Shown piece by piece: positions 1-26,884 of a DNA stretch of 64,000 nt. The first letter of the stretch is position 1. Each line of letters begins with the position of its first letter. This stretch comes from Channallabes apus (lineage: Eukaryota > Chordata > Actinopteri > Siluriformes > Clariidae). Both the position numbers and the translations under genes were made by a program. The notes below the pieces were generated by a model. The model searched no databases, was not told where the DNA came from, and saw only the letters and a program-made list of their open reading frames with translations. The stretch lies in assembly GCA_030522415.1 (NCBI GenBank), contig CM060118.1, positions 18,657,151 to 18,721,150 on the forward strand. Direction: 5' to 3'.

Positions 1-568
1 ATTATTATCGAGGACGACATCATTTTTAAAGGACACAAAAAATTACATTTTAATTTAATCAAGAAACTCTTATATTGGCTAGTAATCTGTAAAAATAATC
101 ATGGTCCATTTTAAATCAAATATTAGTATTACTTAATAATTTGTTTCCAAGTCATACACGTTTCAACAGTATGTTTTATAATGGTATCAGTTTTTTATAT
201 ATATATAAATATTCAATATTCAGTGCCCGTAGTGTTTGGAATTTCCACGGCAGCAGCGATAGGTGCTTCTGCTACCGTGGTAAACCACGGAGGAAGTGAC
301 GTCTGCGCTGGTGGACTTCGCAGGGTGTTCCGAATGGTGGAGTTTTGTCGAGGGTAATTCACTTTACCGACATTCGTTGCAAAAGGAGCAGGGAGTAGGG
401 AGCACCCTGTGAAGTACACTGTGGAATGGAACACCGCCTGACTCTCAGCAACCCGACACGTGCTTCGAAGTGAGCCTTCATTCGGACACGCCCCTTCTGT
501 CTGACAAACTTCGGATTCGTACGTAACAGTGCTGCTGCCGAGGTGAAGCACTGAAACTGAGAGGAAAA
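1..568 (+). promoter_or_regulatory. echs1: echs1 5' flank and presumptive promoter
   Basis: The first 200 bases are AT-rich with a short TA run at about 197-207 and show no gene. From about 215 to 568 the base composition becomes more balanced and includes a GC-box-like ACACGCCCC near 485-493. No clear TATA box sits close to the start codon, as expected for a housekeeping mitochondrial enzyme gene. Part of 220-470 has the look of a degenerate interspersed repeat, but I could not place it in a family. The promoter call rests mainly on its position directly upstream of exon 1. Confidence 0.4.
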
Positions 569-15117
<14,549 letters not shown>

Positions 15118-15411
15118 AGGATCAAATAAGAAGAATGAATTTTTCTTTTTTAATTTAAATACACTCATTTGTGATCCAGTGCTGTTACTGAAAGACTGTG
15201 TTGTAGGTATCAAAATGGTGAACAGTGGAACATCTATGGTTAAAAGAAACACTAAAAACTGAAATCAGTAGTACAGTGACTTTGCTTTTCCATTAAAACG
15301 TAATTTGAGGTGAACTGTTTTGCTGCTCTGATCATTATGAGGACTTGTGTACGTAAATCATATCAGGTGACATGACTGATACTTGAGCAGGTTCCTGTTT
15401 GCAAGGCATTT

Positions 15412-15452
15412 AATAAATGTAAAGTATGACAGAAATGTCAGGGAAAAATAAA
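15412..15452 (+). terminator. echs1: echs1 polyadenylation signals
   Basis: Two AATAAA hexamers, at 15412-15417 and 15447-15452, about 300 bases downstream of the stop codon at 15115-15117. Either could end the transcript. Confidence 0.75.
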
Positions 15453-17639
15453 TTTAATACTAAAAAACAGCTATTGGTCTGTACTTGTCGAATGAAAAGA
15501 CAAAGTGATTAAACACTCAGTAAAATGGCCTATGGATGTGGGTCAGAGTGTTTTTGCATTTCTTACACACTAGGTGGCGGTAGCCACCTAATACTATATT
15601 GGTTTGTAGAACTGCAGCATTAACTGTTTGACTTCAGAAATATGCTCGAAGGAAGACAGAAACTACCACTGATGCTTGTCAGATAGCACACGTATGGTTC
15701 AACATCTATTCTGAGCTTGATCTGTCGTAAAAATATAAATTGTTATAGTAGAAAAAATTATTAGTAACGAGTGGAGAACCTTGCGTTTGCGTAAACAATA
15801 TTTTCCTTCTGCTGTTTTCTTGCGCGAGCGCACGCACACACGTGTACTTTGTGTGTGGGTATTTAGATAGATAGATAGATATAGACAGATCAAACGTAAA
15901 AGCGCGTATAAACTAAAGGCAGTGATTCTGAATGCTACAGCTCTGCACAAAATTGTAAGTTTTTCTTTTTTTTTTCTCCACTTTTTTTCCTTCTTTGATA
16001 TTTACTCATCTTACATTTTTCTTGCTCATCTGATAAATTTTTATGTTTTGGACAACTTGGACAAACAACGGAATAGATATAAACACAAAACAATGTCAAA
16101 TTGTAAATGACGCACATCAAACAAAATCCGCAGTGTGAAATTTTATGCTCGTTTGCTCTGCCAGGGAAAAATATAAAATGGATTTTCGGGTTTACTCAAT
16201 TAATTCAAAGTAAATTACATAGCTGTATCATCGTCTGCAGGAATCATAATACACGTCACTTTTTTTACGCATGGCTATCTTTAGGTACTTGCATTTTTAA
16301 TAGCGTTTTTGTTTAACTGTTTTCACACAAAACGTGTGGATCACAAAAGAGCACGGTAAATTTAATTATGAAACTACCCTTTTATTTTTTCAGGGCCCTT
16401 AAGAATTTCAGGGCTTTCTTCACACGGCGACTTCCCATATACTCTCAAAAGTCCGTAGCCTAATTGATTTTAATTTTCATTCAATATTCCCCTCGAGTCG
16501 ACTTTCTTCTTTGCCCCTGGAACAAAACTTTTGAAAGAGGCGAAAAAAAACACTTTCTTCACATCGAAACGGCACAAAGGTCTCCAAAAAGCAAGCAAAG
16601 CAGCAGTTGCCCTTTGAAGTCTGTCCCCTGCTAACGAAAGGTCAAAATAATAAATGTAGACCCAATTGAGGCGCTCTGCACAGACAAAAGAGGCAAAACG
16701 TTACATTTTGGCAGAGGCAAACCCCTCATAGCGTGATAAACTCATTAAAAAAAGCAGAACCAAAGAGAGAGCAGCGTGGTGCCGCGCTTAAAGAAAAGAG
16801 CTTTCAAACTGATCAGACGCTCCTGGCTCCGGATGCTTTCTCCTCCTCACATCAGTCCCTCACTTCACGTCGCCTCCGCACTTTCATCACTGTGAAGGGA
16901 CAGCCTCGTAAGAAATATGTGCGTTTTCCCCTTCAATATTGTAAGATAGTTCAGTCATTTGCGCTCTATAGAGAAATGTAAGTGTACAAGTTTTTCTCTG
17001 ACTTTTGTATTTTGCATTATGTTGAAAATCAGATTACACTGTAATGCTCCATTGATATTTATAAGACCACGCTGGGATTTCAAATAAAAACTCAAAAGAA
17101 AAGCAAATGCCAAGGAAATATATATTTTTAAATATAAATAAAATTGTCGTTGTGGTCAATTAATTTCCTATCACTGTATACATGTACTGAGCTGGGAAAC
17201 GGAAATCGGACTACACATATGGAATATTTGATGCTTATAAACTGTTTAACATTTATAAGGAAATAATGCACTTATTACAAAAAAGTACATACTTGCATAG
17301 CCTACTTATTTATGTATTTATTTGGTAAAATATATTATTAACCAATTTTGATTGTCAGAGTCATATCGAATTATTGTGGAAAAGCATAAAGAAAGCAGTT
17401 AATTCGGATTTGTGCAACCACCAGTTTTCTGAAACTGTCTGTACTACTTGCTCTTATGAAATAAAACACTATTAAAAGCAAGAAAATATACAGTATAATA
17501 TTCTTCGATGTGTCGGCCTTCAGTTCAAGTTCAGCACATGGTGACCTTGGTAAATAGGTAATAAGTTTGGTAACATGCAAAAAAAAAAAAAAAGTTCTAA
17601 AATACAGTCTACCCCACAATCAACACATTTTCTACACGT
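15453..17639 (+). other. echs1-fuom intergenic spacer
   Basis: No gene recognised. It holds a short GATA repeat (about 15867-15885) and T-rich and AT-rich stretches. A more balanced block at 16380-16980 contains an 82-codon ORF that resembles no family I know. A poly-A tract lies at 17578-17594. Confidence 0.5.
15567..15590 (+). promoter_or_regulatory. CTCF-like motif overlapping a perfect hairpin
   Basis: ACACTAGGTGGCGGTA (15567-15582) agrees with the CTCF core consensus CCASYAGRKGGCRSYA at all but the first position. It overlaps the perfect inverted repeat TAGGTGGC-GGTA-GCCACCTA (15571-15590). It lies just past the echs1 polyadenylation signals, between two genes. Binding is inferred from the motif only. 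Confidence 0.45.
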
Positions 17640-17788
17640 TCTTGTCTATTTGGCGGAAGAAGCCATATAGACAACAGCGCAGCGCGAGCGCTCTACATTC
17701 ACACGTTCTCTGGCCAATTGGGTGACGACATGTGATCACGTGATATCTCTTTCACTTTGTTCCAAATCTGTAGTTACCGGCTCTGAAA
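17640..17788 (+). promoter_or_regulatory. fuom: fuom proximal promoter
   Basis: A short GC-rich block (GCGCAGCGCGAGCGCTC near 17678-17694), a CCAAT box at 17714-17718, a TGACGACA CRE-like site at 17723-17730, and the palindromic E-box ATCACGTGAT at 17735-17744 lie within 110 bases of the start codon. A TATA box is absent. The CACGTG core suits USF/TFE3-type bHLH factors; this is inference from motifs. Confidence 0.55.
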
Positions 17789-19617
17789 ATGGTAATGCTG
17801 AAAGGAATACCATTATTACTTACACCTGAACTGCTGTATGCCCTGGCCAAAATGGGGCATGGAGACGAACTGGGTAAGCACCATGTTATTACAACAGTTA
17901 GGTTCTTCGTGTATGTAAATGCGGCCTCGGTGTGTTCGGGCTAATGTACGCTCCAAAGGCCAGTGATTTCTCTGTAGCTACATTTAAATGCTGCTGGTCA
18001 TGTTCACCGCGTTTGCTAGAATAATTATATAAAACCTGCACTCTTTGGACAACCGCTCTCTTGGAAGTCTCATTTTCGTGAGTTCACGTCGAAGTTATTC
18101 AGTATTTCGGAACTCTCGAAAGTTTGGCCCGCAGTCAGTGCTAAGTGTTATTGTGGTCAATCTTTCCAAGCACAGATTATTCATGCACCTAAAAGAATGT
18201 TCTTATTCCACACTTTCATATTGCCACAATTCTTCCATTGTCATTATACTTTATCACATGGAATAAAAGAGTTAGATATGCTAGACAATACTGCAGCCCC
18301 GCTTTATATACACAGATCAGCCATAACATTAACACTGATTACCAGTTATATACCAGTATATTACTGTAGTAACAGGATCATGGGCACCCAATGCTCACCC
18401 GTTTCATACAGGCCCCACCCAGCAACCCAAAGCACACACACACACACACACACAATGTTCTACTGCCCGTCAGCACAGCACACCAACCCCTGTGGAGTCA
18501 TGTCCTTAGGGGCCAGAGCCATCCGATGGCACATGGTGAAACCAAAACTATACAGTCAGCCATAACACTAAACTTATGTGATGAATATCCTGTAGGACCC
18601 ATTTAAGCCACTAGAACACCTCTGACTCATCAAGGCATGTACTCCACAAGACCTCTGTTTGCTGTGGTATCTGGCACCAAGATTTTGGCAGCAAATCCTC
18701 AAAGTCCTGGAAGTGGGACTCCACGGATCAGACTTGTTTGTCCAGCTTATCCCACATATACTTAATCAGATTGAGTTTAGAGACCTAGTCAACACCATCA
18801 TGAACAATATTTGCAGTGAGGGATCAGCATGGGCAGTCTAACCAGTCAGGGGGTACACAGCTGCGCATGCAGCAAGTTGTGATGAACTCTGTCTTTTGAC
18901 ACCATTCTATCATAGCCAGCCTGACTGGAGCCTATGTCATAATCAGTGGTTCACCTTAATAAAAGCACCCTCAATGCTAAGAACTGGCATTTAGGAAATG
19001 TCCTAGCACAGTCTGCTGTTAGTCATGGTCTCTTTACACTTCCCTGCTTCTAGCTCAACTTTTGACTGGTCATATACACTACCGTTCAAAAGTTTTAAAA
19101 CACTTGCAAATTTCTTTGTTTTTGTTTAGTGATTTATTTTCTACATTCTACAACAATACTGGGGATTTCAAAACTATAAAATAACACATATGGGATTAGG
19201 TAATTACGTAACAACAAGAAAAACAACAGTTAGTTGTTATTTTAAGACACAGAGGACAGCCTTTCTGTAATCTTGCAAGAACAGTATTGTCAAGTGCATT
19301 TGCAAAATCCGTCAAGCACCATAATGAAACTGGCTCTAATGAAGGCCATCTGAGGAGGGCGAGACCAAAACCTACCTCTGCTGCAGACGAGAAGTTCATT
19401 TAGAGTTATCAGCCTGAAAAATGACCAATTAACAGCACCTCAGGTTAGAGGCATTATGAAGTCTTTACAGAGCATAAGTAGCAGAAACATCTCAATATCA
19501 ACTGTTCAAAGGAGATTAATGCATTTTTTGGACTCCTTCAGCATTCCTTTACAATGTAGAAAGTAATAAAAATCAGGAACCATCATGGAGTTAGAAAGTG
19601 TTCTAAAACTTTTGAAC

Positions 19618-19676
<59 letters not shown>

Positions 19677-22600
19677 ACTTGTCATATATATGTATATTCA
19701 GACACAAGTTTGAATTTACTTTCTACATTCAAGAACAATACTAGAATTTATGAAAGTTATGGCATTAGGTAGGGATGTAACGGTATTTTAAATACCGTCG
19801 TACCACAATAACACTTTTTTTCAATAATACCGTGGTTGCATGACGGTAAAATGATGGGTCTTCTAAGAACGGGAGGTAGCTGGAACTACAATTCCCATCA
19901 GCCCAGGTGTGACCATCATCCTTTGTCTGTTGTCGCTACAGATCCAGTAATGCGCACATCCGATTTAAAACGTGCTTACTCTGTAATGATGGATTACTCT
20001 TTCTATCTCTTTTCCTTTGCCGCTAATAGCAGCACCCGCCATTTCCACATTACTGGATCTGTAGCGACAATAGACCGCAAAGGATGATGGTCACGCCTGG
20101 GTTGATGGGAATTGTAGATCGCGCTACCTCCCGTTCGCTCCATTCGCCTGAGCAAACTTTACTGAGAAGACCTATAGTTTTATCGAGTCATTTCGGTTTC
20201 TCTCTAAAAAGAAACGGAAAAGGAAAAAAAAAATCCTGTCTCTGTCTGAATAAGTGAGTGAATGAGGTTTTCAAATACTCATTCAGCACACGGGCCAGCT
20301 GCAATAAGTAGGCTGCTATTTTAATTTTTTCTGAGTTTTCAAGAATACTAAATTTAAATTTTTTTTTTTCTTTTTTACATGGTTTAATAATTTTTTGTTA
20401 TTAAAATTGAAAAATTTAAGTTTATGTTTCAAAGTTTACAGATAGATGGCTAATTTGTCTGCCATTGATATGTTCAGTGTTCATGTATACTGTTTAATAA
20501 ACACTTCTGGCACTTTTTCGAGTCTCTTTATTAGTTTTGTTTTTCCTGTAAATGATTCAATAAATACCGTGCCATTCATACCGAGGTATTACCGTACCGT
20601 GAAGTTTTGATACCGTTACATCCCTAGCATTAGGTAATTATGTAACAGCAATTACAGTTCGTTGTTGTTTTAAGCTACAAAAGAAAAGAAATGTTCTGCA
20701 GTCTCAGAAATCCCCACTTAACAGCACCTCAAATTTGAGTTCTGTGTATATGTGTATACAGGTCCTTCTCAAAAAATTAGCATATTGTGATAAAGTTCAT
20801 TATTTTCTGTAATGTACTGATAAACATTAGACTTTCATATATTTTAGATTCATTACACACAAACTGAAGTAGTTCAAGCCTTTTATTGTTTTAATATTGA
20901 TGATTGTGGCATACAGCTCATGAAAACCCAAAATTCCTCTCTCAAAAAATTAGCATATTTCATCCGACCAATAAAAGAAAAGTGTTTTTAATACAAAAAA
21001 AAGTCAACCTTCAAATAATTATGTTCAGTTCTGCACTCAATACTTGGTCGGGAATCCTTTGGCAGATTCTTGTGTCTCTCAACTTTCTCTTCACAATATC
21101 CCACTGATTCTCTATGGGGTTCAGGTCAGGAGAGTTGGCAGGCCAATTGAGCACAGTAACACCATGGTCAGTAAACCATTTACCAGTGGTTTTGGCACTG
21201 TGAGCAGGTGCCAGGTCGTGCTGAAAAATGTAATCTTCATCTCCATAAAGCTTTTCAGCAGATGGAAGCATGAAGTGCTCCAAAATCTCCTGAAAGCTAG
21301 CTGCATTGACCCTGCCCTTGATAAAACACAGTGGACCAACACCAGCAGCTGACATGGCACCCCAGACCATCACTGACTGTGGGGACTTGACACTGGACTT
21401 CAGGCATTTTGGCATTTCCCTCTCCCCAGTCTTCCTCCAGACTCTGGCACCTTGATTTCCAAATGACATGCAAAATTTGCAACCTGTAGCCCATTTCCTG
21501 CACACGCCTGTACACAGTGGCTTTGGATGTTTCTACTCCAGACTCAGTCCACTGCTTCCGCAGGTCCCCCAAGGTCTGGAATCAGTCCTTCTCCACAATC
21601 TTCCTCAGGGCCCGGTCACCTCTTCTCGTTGTGCAGCGTTTTCTGCCACACTTTTTCCTTCCCACAGACTTCCCACTGAGGTGCCTTGATACAGCACTCT
21701 GGGAACAGCCTATTCGTTCAGAAATTTCTTTCTGTGTCTTACCCTCTTGCTTGAGGGTGTCAATGATGGCCTTCTGGACAGCAGTCAGGTCGGCAGTCTT
21801 ACCCATGATTGCGGTTTTGAGTGATGAACCAGGCTGGGAGTTTTTAAAAGCCTCAGGAATCTTTTGCAGGTGTTTAGAGTTAATTAGTTGATTCAGATGA
21901 TTAGGTTAATAGCTCGTTTAGAGAACCTTTTCATGATATGCAAATCTTTTGAGATAGGGACTTTGGGTTTTCATGAGCTGTATGCCACAATCATCAATAT
22001 TAAAACAATAAAAGGCTTGAACTACTTCAGTTTGTGTGTAATGAATCTAAAATATATGAAAGTCTAATGTTTATCAGTACATTACAGAAAATAATGAACT
22101 TTATCACAATATGCTAATTTTTTGAGAAGGACCTGTACATATACTCAGCAAAAATAGAAACGTCCTCTGACTTTCAACTGTTTTTACTTTCAGTAAACTT
22201 AATGTGTAAATATTTGTATGAACACTAAAAGAGTCAACACCATAAGACATAAACTAAAAATGTTTCACAATGTGTCCCTGACTGAAGGGAGGCTCAAAAT
22301 CAAAAGTACCAGTCAGTATCTGGTGTGGCCACCAGCTGCTTGAAGTACTGCAGTGCATCTCCTCCTCATGGACTGGACCAGATTTGTCAGTTCTTGCTGT
22401 GAGATGGAGGGATTGTGTGTTCCTGGTGTGACTCGGGCAGTTGTTGTGGCCATCCTGTACCTGTCACGCAGGTGTGATATTCGGATGTACCCATCCTGTG
22501 CAGGTGTTGTTACACATGGTCTTCCACTGCGAGGATGATCAGCTGTCCTTCCTGTCTCCCTGTAGCGCTGTCTTAGGTGTCTCACAGTGCGGACATGGCA

Positions 22601-25600
22601 ATTTATTGCCCTAGCCACATCAGCAGTCCTCATGCCTCCCTGCAGCATGCCTAATGCACGTTTACACAGATGAGCAGGGACCCTGGGCATCTTTCTTTGG
22701 GTGTTTTTCACGGTCGGTAGACAAGTCTCTTTAGTGTCCTGCATTTTTAGAACTGTGACCTTAAATGCCTACTTTCTGTAAGCTGTTAAGGTCTTGACGA
22801 CCATTCCACAGAGTGTTAAAATACACAGTCCTGAAAAAGGGGCGTTTCTTTTTTTGCTGAGTGTATATATATATATATATATCAGGGCATGACATTAACT
22901 TTTTTGCTCACTGACCAATGTGGCTAGTGGATTTCCGGAGTCACTCGCCATTCAGCCTTTTTACTAGCCACAATTTTGTTACCAGAAAATTGCAGTTTTC
23001 TTCACCATGATACGTTAATGTTTGTTATATCTAGATTTACTTATAAATGACAGCATACACTGTATCACTATAGTAGTAGTCAAGTATTCAGTACTGTTAA
23101 GATAGCTCCCAATATAAAAACATGCAAACATGAACAGTATATTCTGTTTATTGAACTTAAATTCAAGCCTCTTACCACATGAAATTGAAAAATAACAGAT
23201 TCAGTACAACTGAACTCATTCTGATATAAAAAATACAACAACTCAGAACATTTATCATTTTAGTGTTTTGTATACTATTATCAGGTATTATTATTAATTA
23301 TGTATTATTATATCAGAATTCTGAGTTAGGACAATGGACTCTCTCAATGGTCTATCTTGTTGTGTTGACTCTTTATAGTGTGAGGTAATTCAAACAATTG
23401 ATGAATTTTCTACCATTCAACATGAAATCTAAATAGATTTTAAAAGTGATTACTTTTTTATATATAATCAGTAAATAATAGGGATGTAATGGTATCAAAA
23501 CTTCACGGTACGGTAATATCTCGGTATGAAAGACACGGCACGGTATTCATTGAATAATTTACAGGAAAAACAAAACTAATGAAGAGACTCGAAAAAAGTG
23601 TCAGAATTGTTTATTAAACAGTTTACATGAACACTGAACATATCAATGGCATACAAATTAGCCATCTGTCTGTAAACTTTGAAACAGGAACTTCAATTCT
23701 TAAATTTTAATAAAAAATTTAAAGTTTCAATTTAGTATTCTTGAAAACTCAGAAAAAATTAAAATAGCAGCCTACTTATTGCAGCTGGAGAAACCGAAAT
23801 GCTTCCACACATCCGATTTAAAACCCGCTTTAGGTTCAACCATTTCCATCTCTTTTCCTTCGCCGCTACTAGCAGCACCCGCCATTTCTGCATTACTGGA
23901 TCTGTAGTGACAACAGACCGCAAAGGATGATGGCCACGCCTGGGCTGATGGGAATTGTAGTCCGCGCTACCTCCTGTTCGCTCCATTCACCTGAGCAAAC
24001 TTTTCTCAGAAGACCTTTATTTATTGAGTCATGCGACCATGGTAGTATTGAAAAAATTTGCTATTGCGGTACGACGGTATTTACAATATTGTTACATCCC
24101 TAGCAAATAACCTATGCGAAAGGGGCAAACATTCTCATCCTGTTGAGAAGCAATAGCCCTTTAAGGAAAAAATGCACACACACCAAACAGGAAGTAAAAG
24201 TGTGTGTGCGTAATGCATGTGTGAACGTGTAGAGATGTCCTCATTACATTCATGCACGTTTTATGCGCGTAATATTACGTTGCAATGCGTTTATTATATC
24301 GGATGACTTTAGAGAAAACTACAACAAAAATATATTGTCATACCAAAGAATAAACTACCCGCCAAAGTGGCTAGTGAGACTAAAGTTATTACCCGCCATA
24401 GCCAAATTTTACCCGCATTTGGAGGGTGGGCGGGTGCCAATGTCAAGCCCTGATATATATATGTATATATGGTATGTATATCTATATATATATTGTGTGT
24501 GTGTGTATACACACACACAAAAGTCACCATTACAGAAGGGTCAAATTATTGGAACTCGTCAAGCAAGAAAACAACTGAGGAAATTTGAAGATACAAGACA
24601 TAGTCAAAACCTGGTGTTATAGTGCTGCACTGTCAACGTTGTGGAACAAATGTGGTCAGAAAAAAATTGTGAATGGAAATCACAAGCACTTGGTGAAGTT
24701 ACATGGTAAAAAATCAACAGTAAAAAACAAAGCTGTGTTTAATAGTGGAAGTAAGAGCATTTCCATATGCACACAATGTGATAAGAACTCACAGAATTGA
24801 GATTAAACAGCTGTGTGGCCATAAGAAAACTCTTTGTTAGTGAGGGAAAAAATGCTTGAATTTGCTAGGGAGCAAATTGGCACAGATATATTCAAGAACT
24901 TAAATTGTTAAAGAGGCGGCACGGTGGTGTAGTGGTTAGCACTGTCGCCTTGCACCTCCAGGGTCCGGGTTCGATTCCCGGCCAGGCTCGATTCCCGTCT
25001 CTGTGTGCATGAAGTTTGCATGTTCTCCCTGTGTTTGGTGGGTTTCCTCCCACAGTCCAAAGACATGCAGATTAGGCTAATTGGCGTTGACCATAGTGTG
25101 TGACTGAGTGTGTGTGTGCTCTGCGATGGATTGGTACGCTGTCCAGGGTGTACCCTGCCTCGTGCCCGGAGTCTCCTGGGATAGGCTCCAGGTCCCCGTG
25201 ACCCTAAATACAGGATAAAGCGGTATAGAAGATGAATAAATTGTTAAAGAATTGTTCTGGATCAAACGCTAAAGACAATCAAATTAAATATTGTGGGTGT
25301 GCATTGTGGTGCAACTGCAGGACAAGTGGTTTAATTTATATTTTTATCAAGCATTAGAATAAGGGGAAAAAATTTATGATCTCTGTGCCTTTAGCTTCAG
25401 CGTGGTTGTTGGTGCCAGATAGTTTGAATATTTCAGAAACTGCTGATCTGAAGTTTGCTTCATTTATAATTAGATAATTATTTCTCTAATCATTCAGTAT
25501 ATGTGGCCTATAAAAAGAATCAGATATACAGTACAGGCCAAAAGTTTGGACACATCTTCTCATCTATCTGTCAATGGGTTTTTCTTTATTTTCATGAGCA

Positions 25601-26853
25601 TTTACATTGGTAGATTCTCACTGAAGGCATCAAAATTATGAATGAACACATGTGGAGTTATGTACTTAACACAAAAAGGTCTCCACAGTCACCGGACCTG
25701 AACCCAATCGAGATGGTTTGGGGTGAGCTCGACCAGAGTGAAGGCAAAGGGGCCAACAAGTGCTAAACACCTCTGGGAACTCCTTCAAGACTGTTGGAAA
25801 CCATTTCAGGTGACGACCTCTTGAAGCTCATCGAGAGAATGCCAAGAGTGTGCAAAGCCGTAATCAGAGCAAAGGGTGGCAATTTTGAAGAAACTAGAAT
25901 ATAAAACATTTTATCAGTTATTTCACCTTTTCAGTTTTTCAGTTAACTCCACATGTGTTCATTCATAGTTTTGATGCCTTCAGTTACATTGAGAATCTAC
26001 CAATGTAAGTGGTCATGAAAATAAAGAAAACACATTGAATGAGTGGCGGTGTGTCCAAACTTTTGACCTGTACTGTACATCATAATTTTTTCTATGCCGA
26101 GTTTGTAGTAATTACCCTTTAGTCAATGGGTTTTTGAGATATTTGAATATTCCCCGGCAATGGTGCACCTGATATACAGTATCCATACCACTGAAATATC
26201 CACATGCAACTGCAGTGTGATTGTTATGATGAAATTAATTGATCCACTGTTCTAATAGCAATGGTCATTAGTCACTAGTGGTCCCCATGTTAAATGGAAT
26301 ACAGAGGTAGAAAAAGTTAGCAACTTGCATGCCTAACTGACAATTGAATGTAGATTTAAAGCAGATGTACCTACTACATTATTTGTTTTTTACTGTTCAA
26401 TCTAAGGCAATACCATGCAGGGAACACCACCCTATTCAGCTTTTCTCACTGCTGTTTCAGTTATATTTTTTCCTTGTATATCTTTGTAGTTCTTGCAGAT
26501 GCAAATTTTCCTGTCTCCTCTATTTGTAAATGTGGTCCCATGGAGATACGAGCTGATAGTAGGTATTACTTTATGTTTTAGACAATAAAAATCATCATAT
26601 ACAGTATACAGTAAGTTACTAGAGACCATTCAAGTACTGTTTTTTTTTTCATTTTGTATTATTATTATTTTTATATAATAGGTGTGCATATTCCAGAGCT
26701 ATTGGAAGCAATATTGAAGCTCTTTCCTCTTGACTCCTATGTTGAATGTCCGGTGTGTATTGCAGCTTTATGGTTAATTATTTTTAATTGAAACATAAAT
26801 ATTGTTATATTGCAGTTGTATTATTTGTATCTCATTATATCATTATACATTTC

Positions 26854-26884
<31 letters not shown>

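Noticed and set aside
24915..24990. Possible tRNA gene with A and B boxes
   Set aside because: The tRNA-like part is the head of a SINE with a long tail and 14-bp target duplications, and no proper cloverleaf end is visible.
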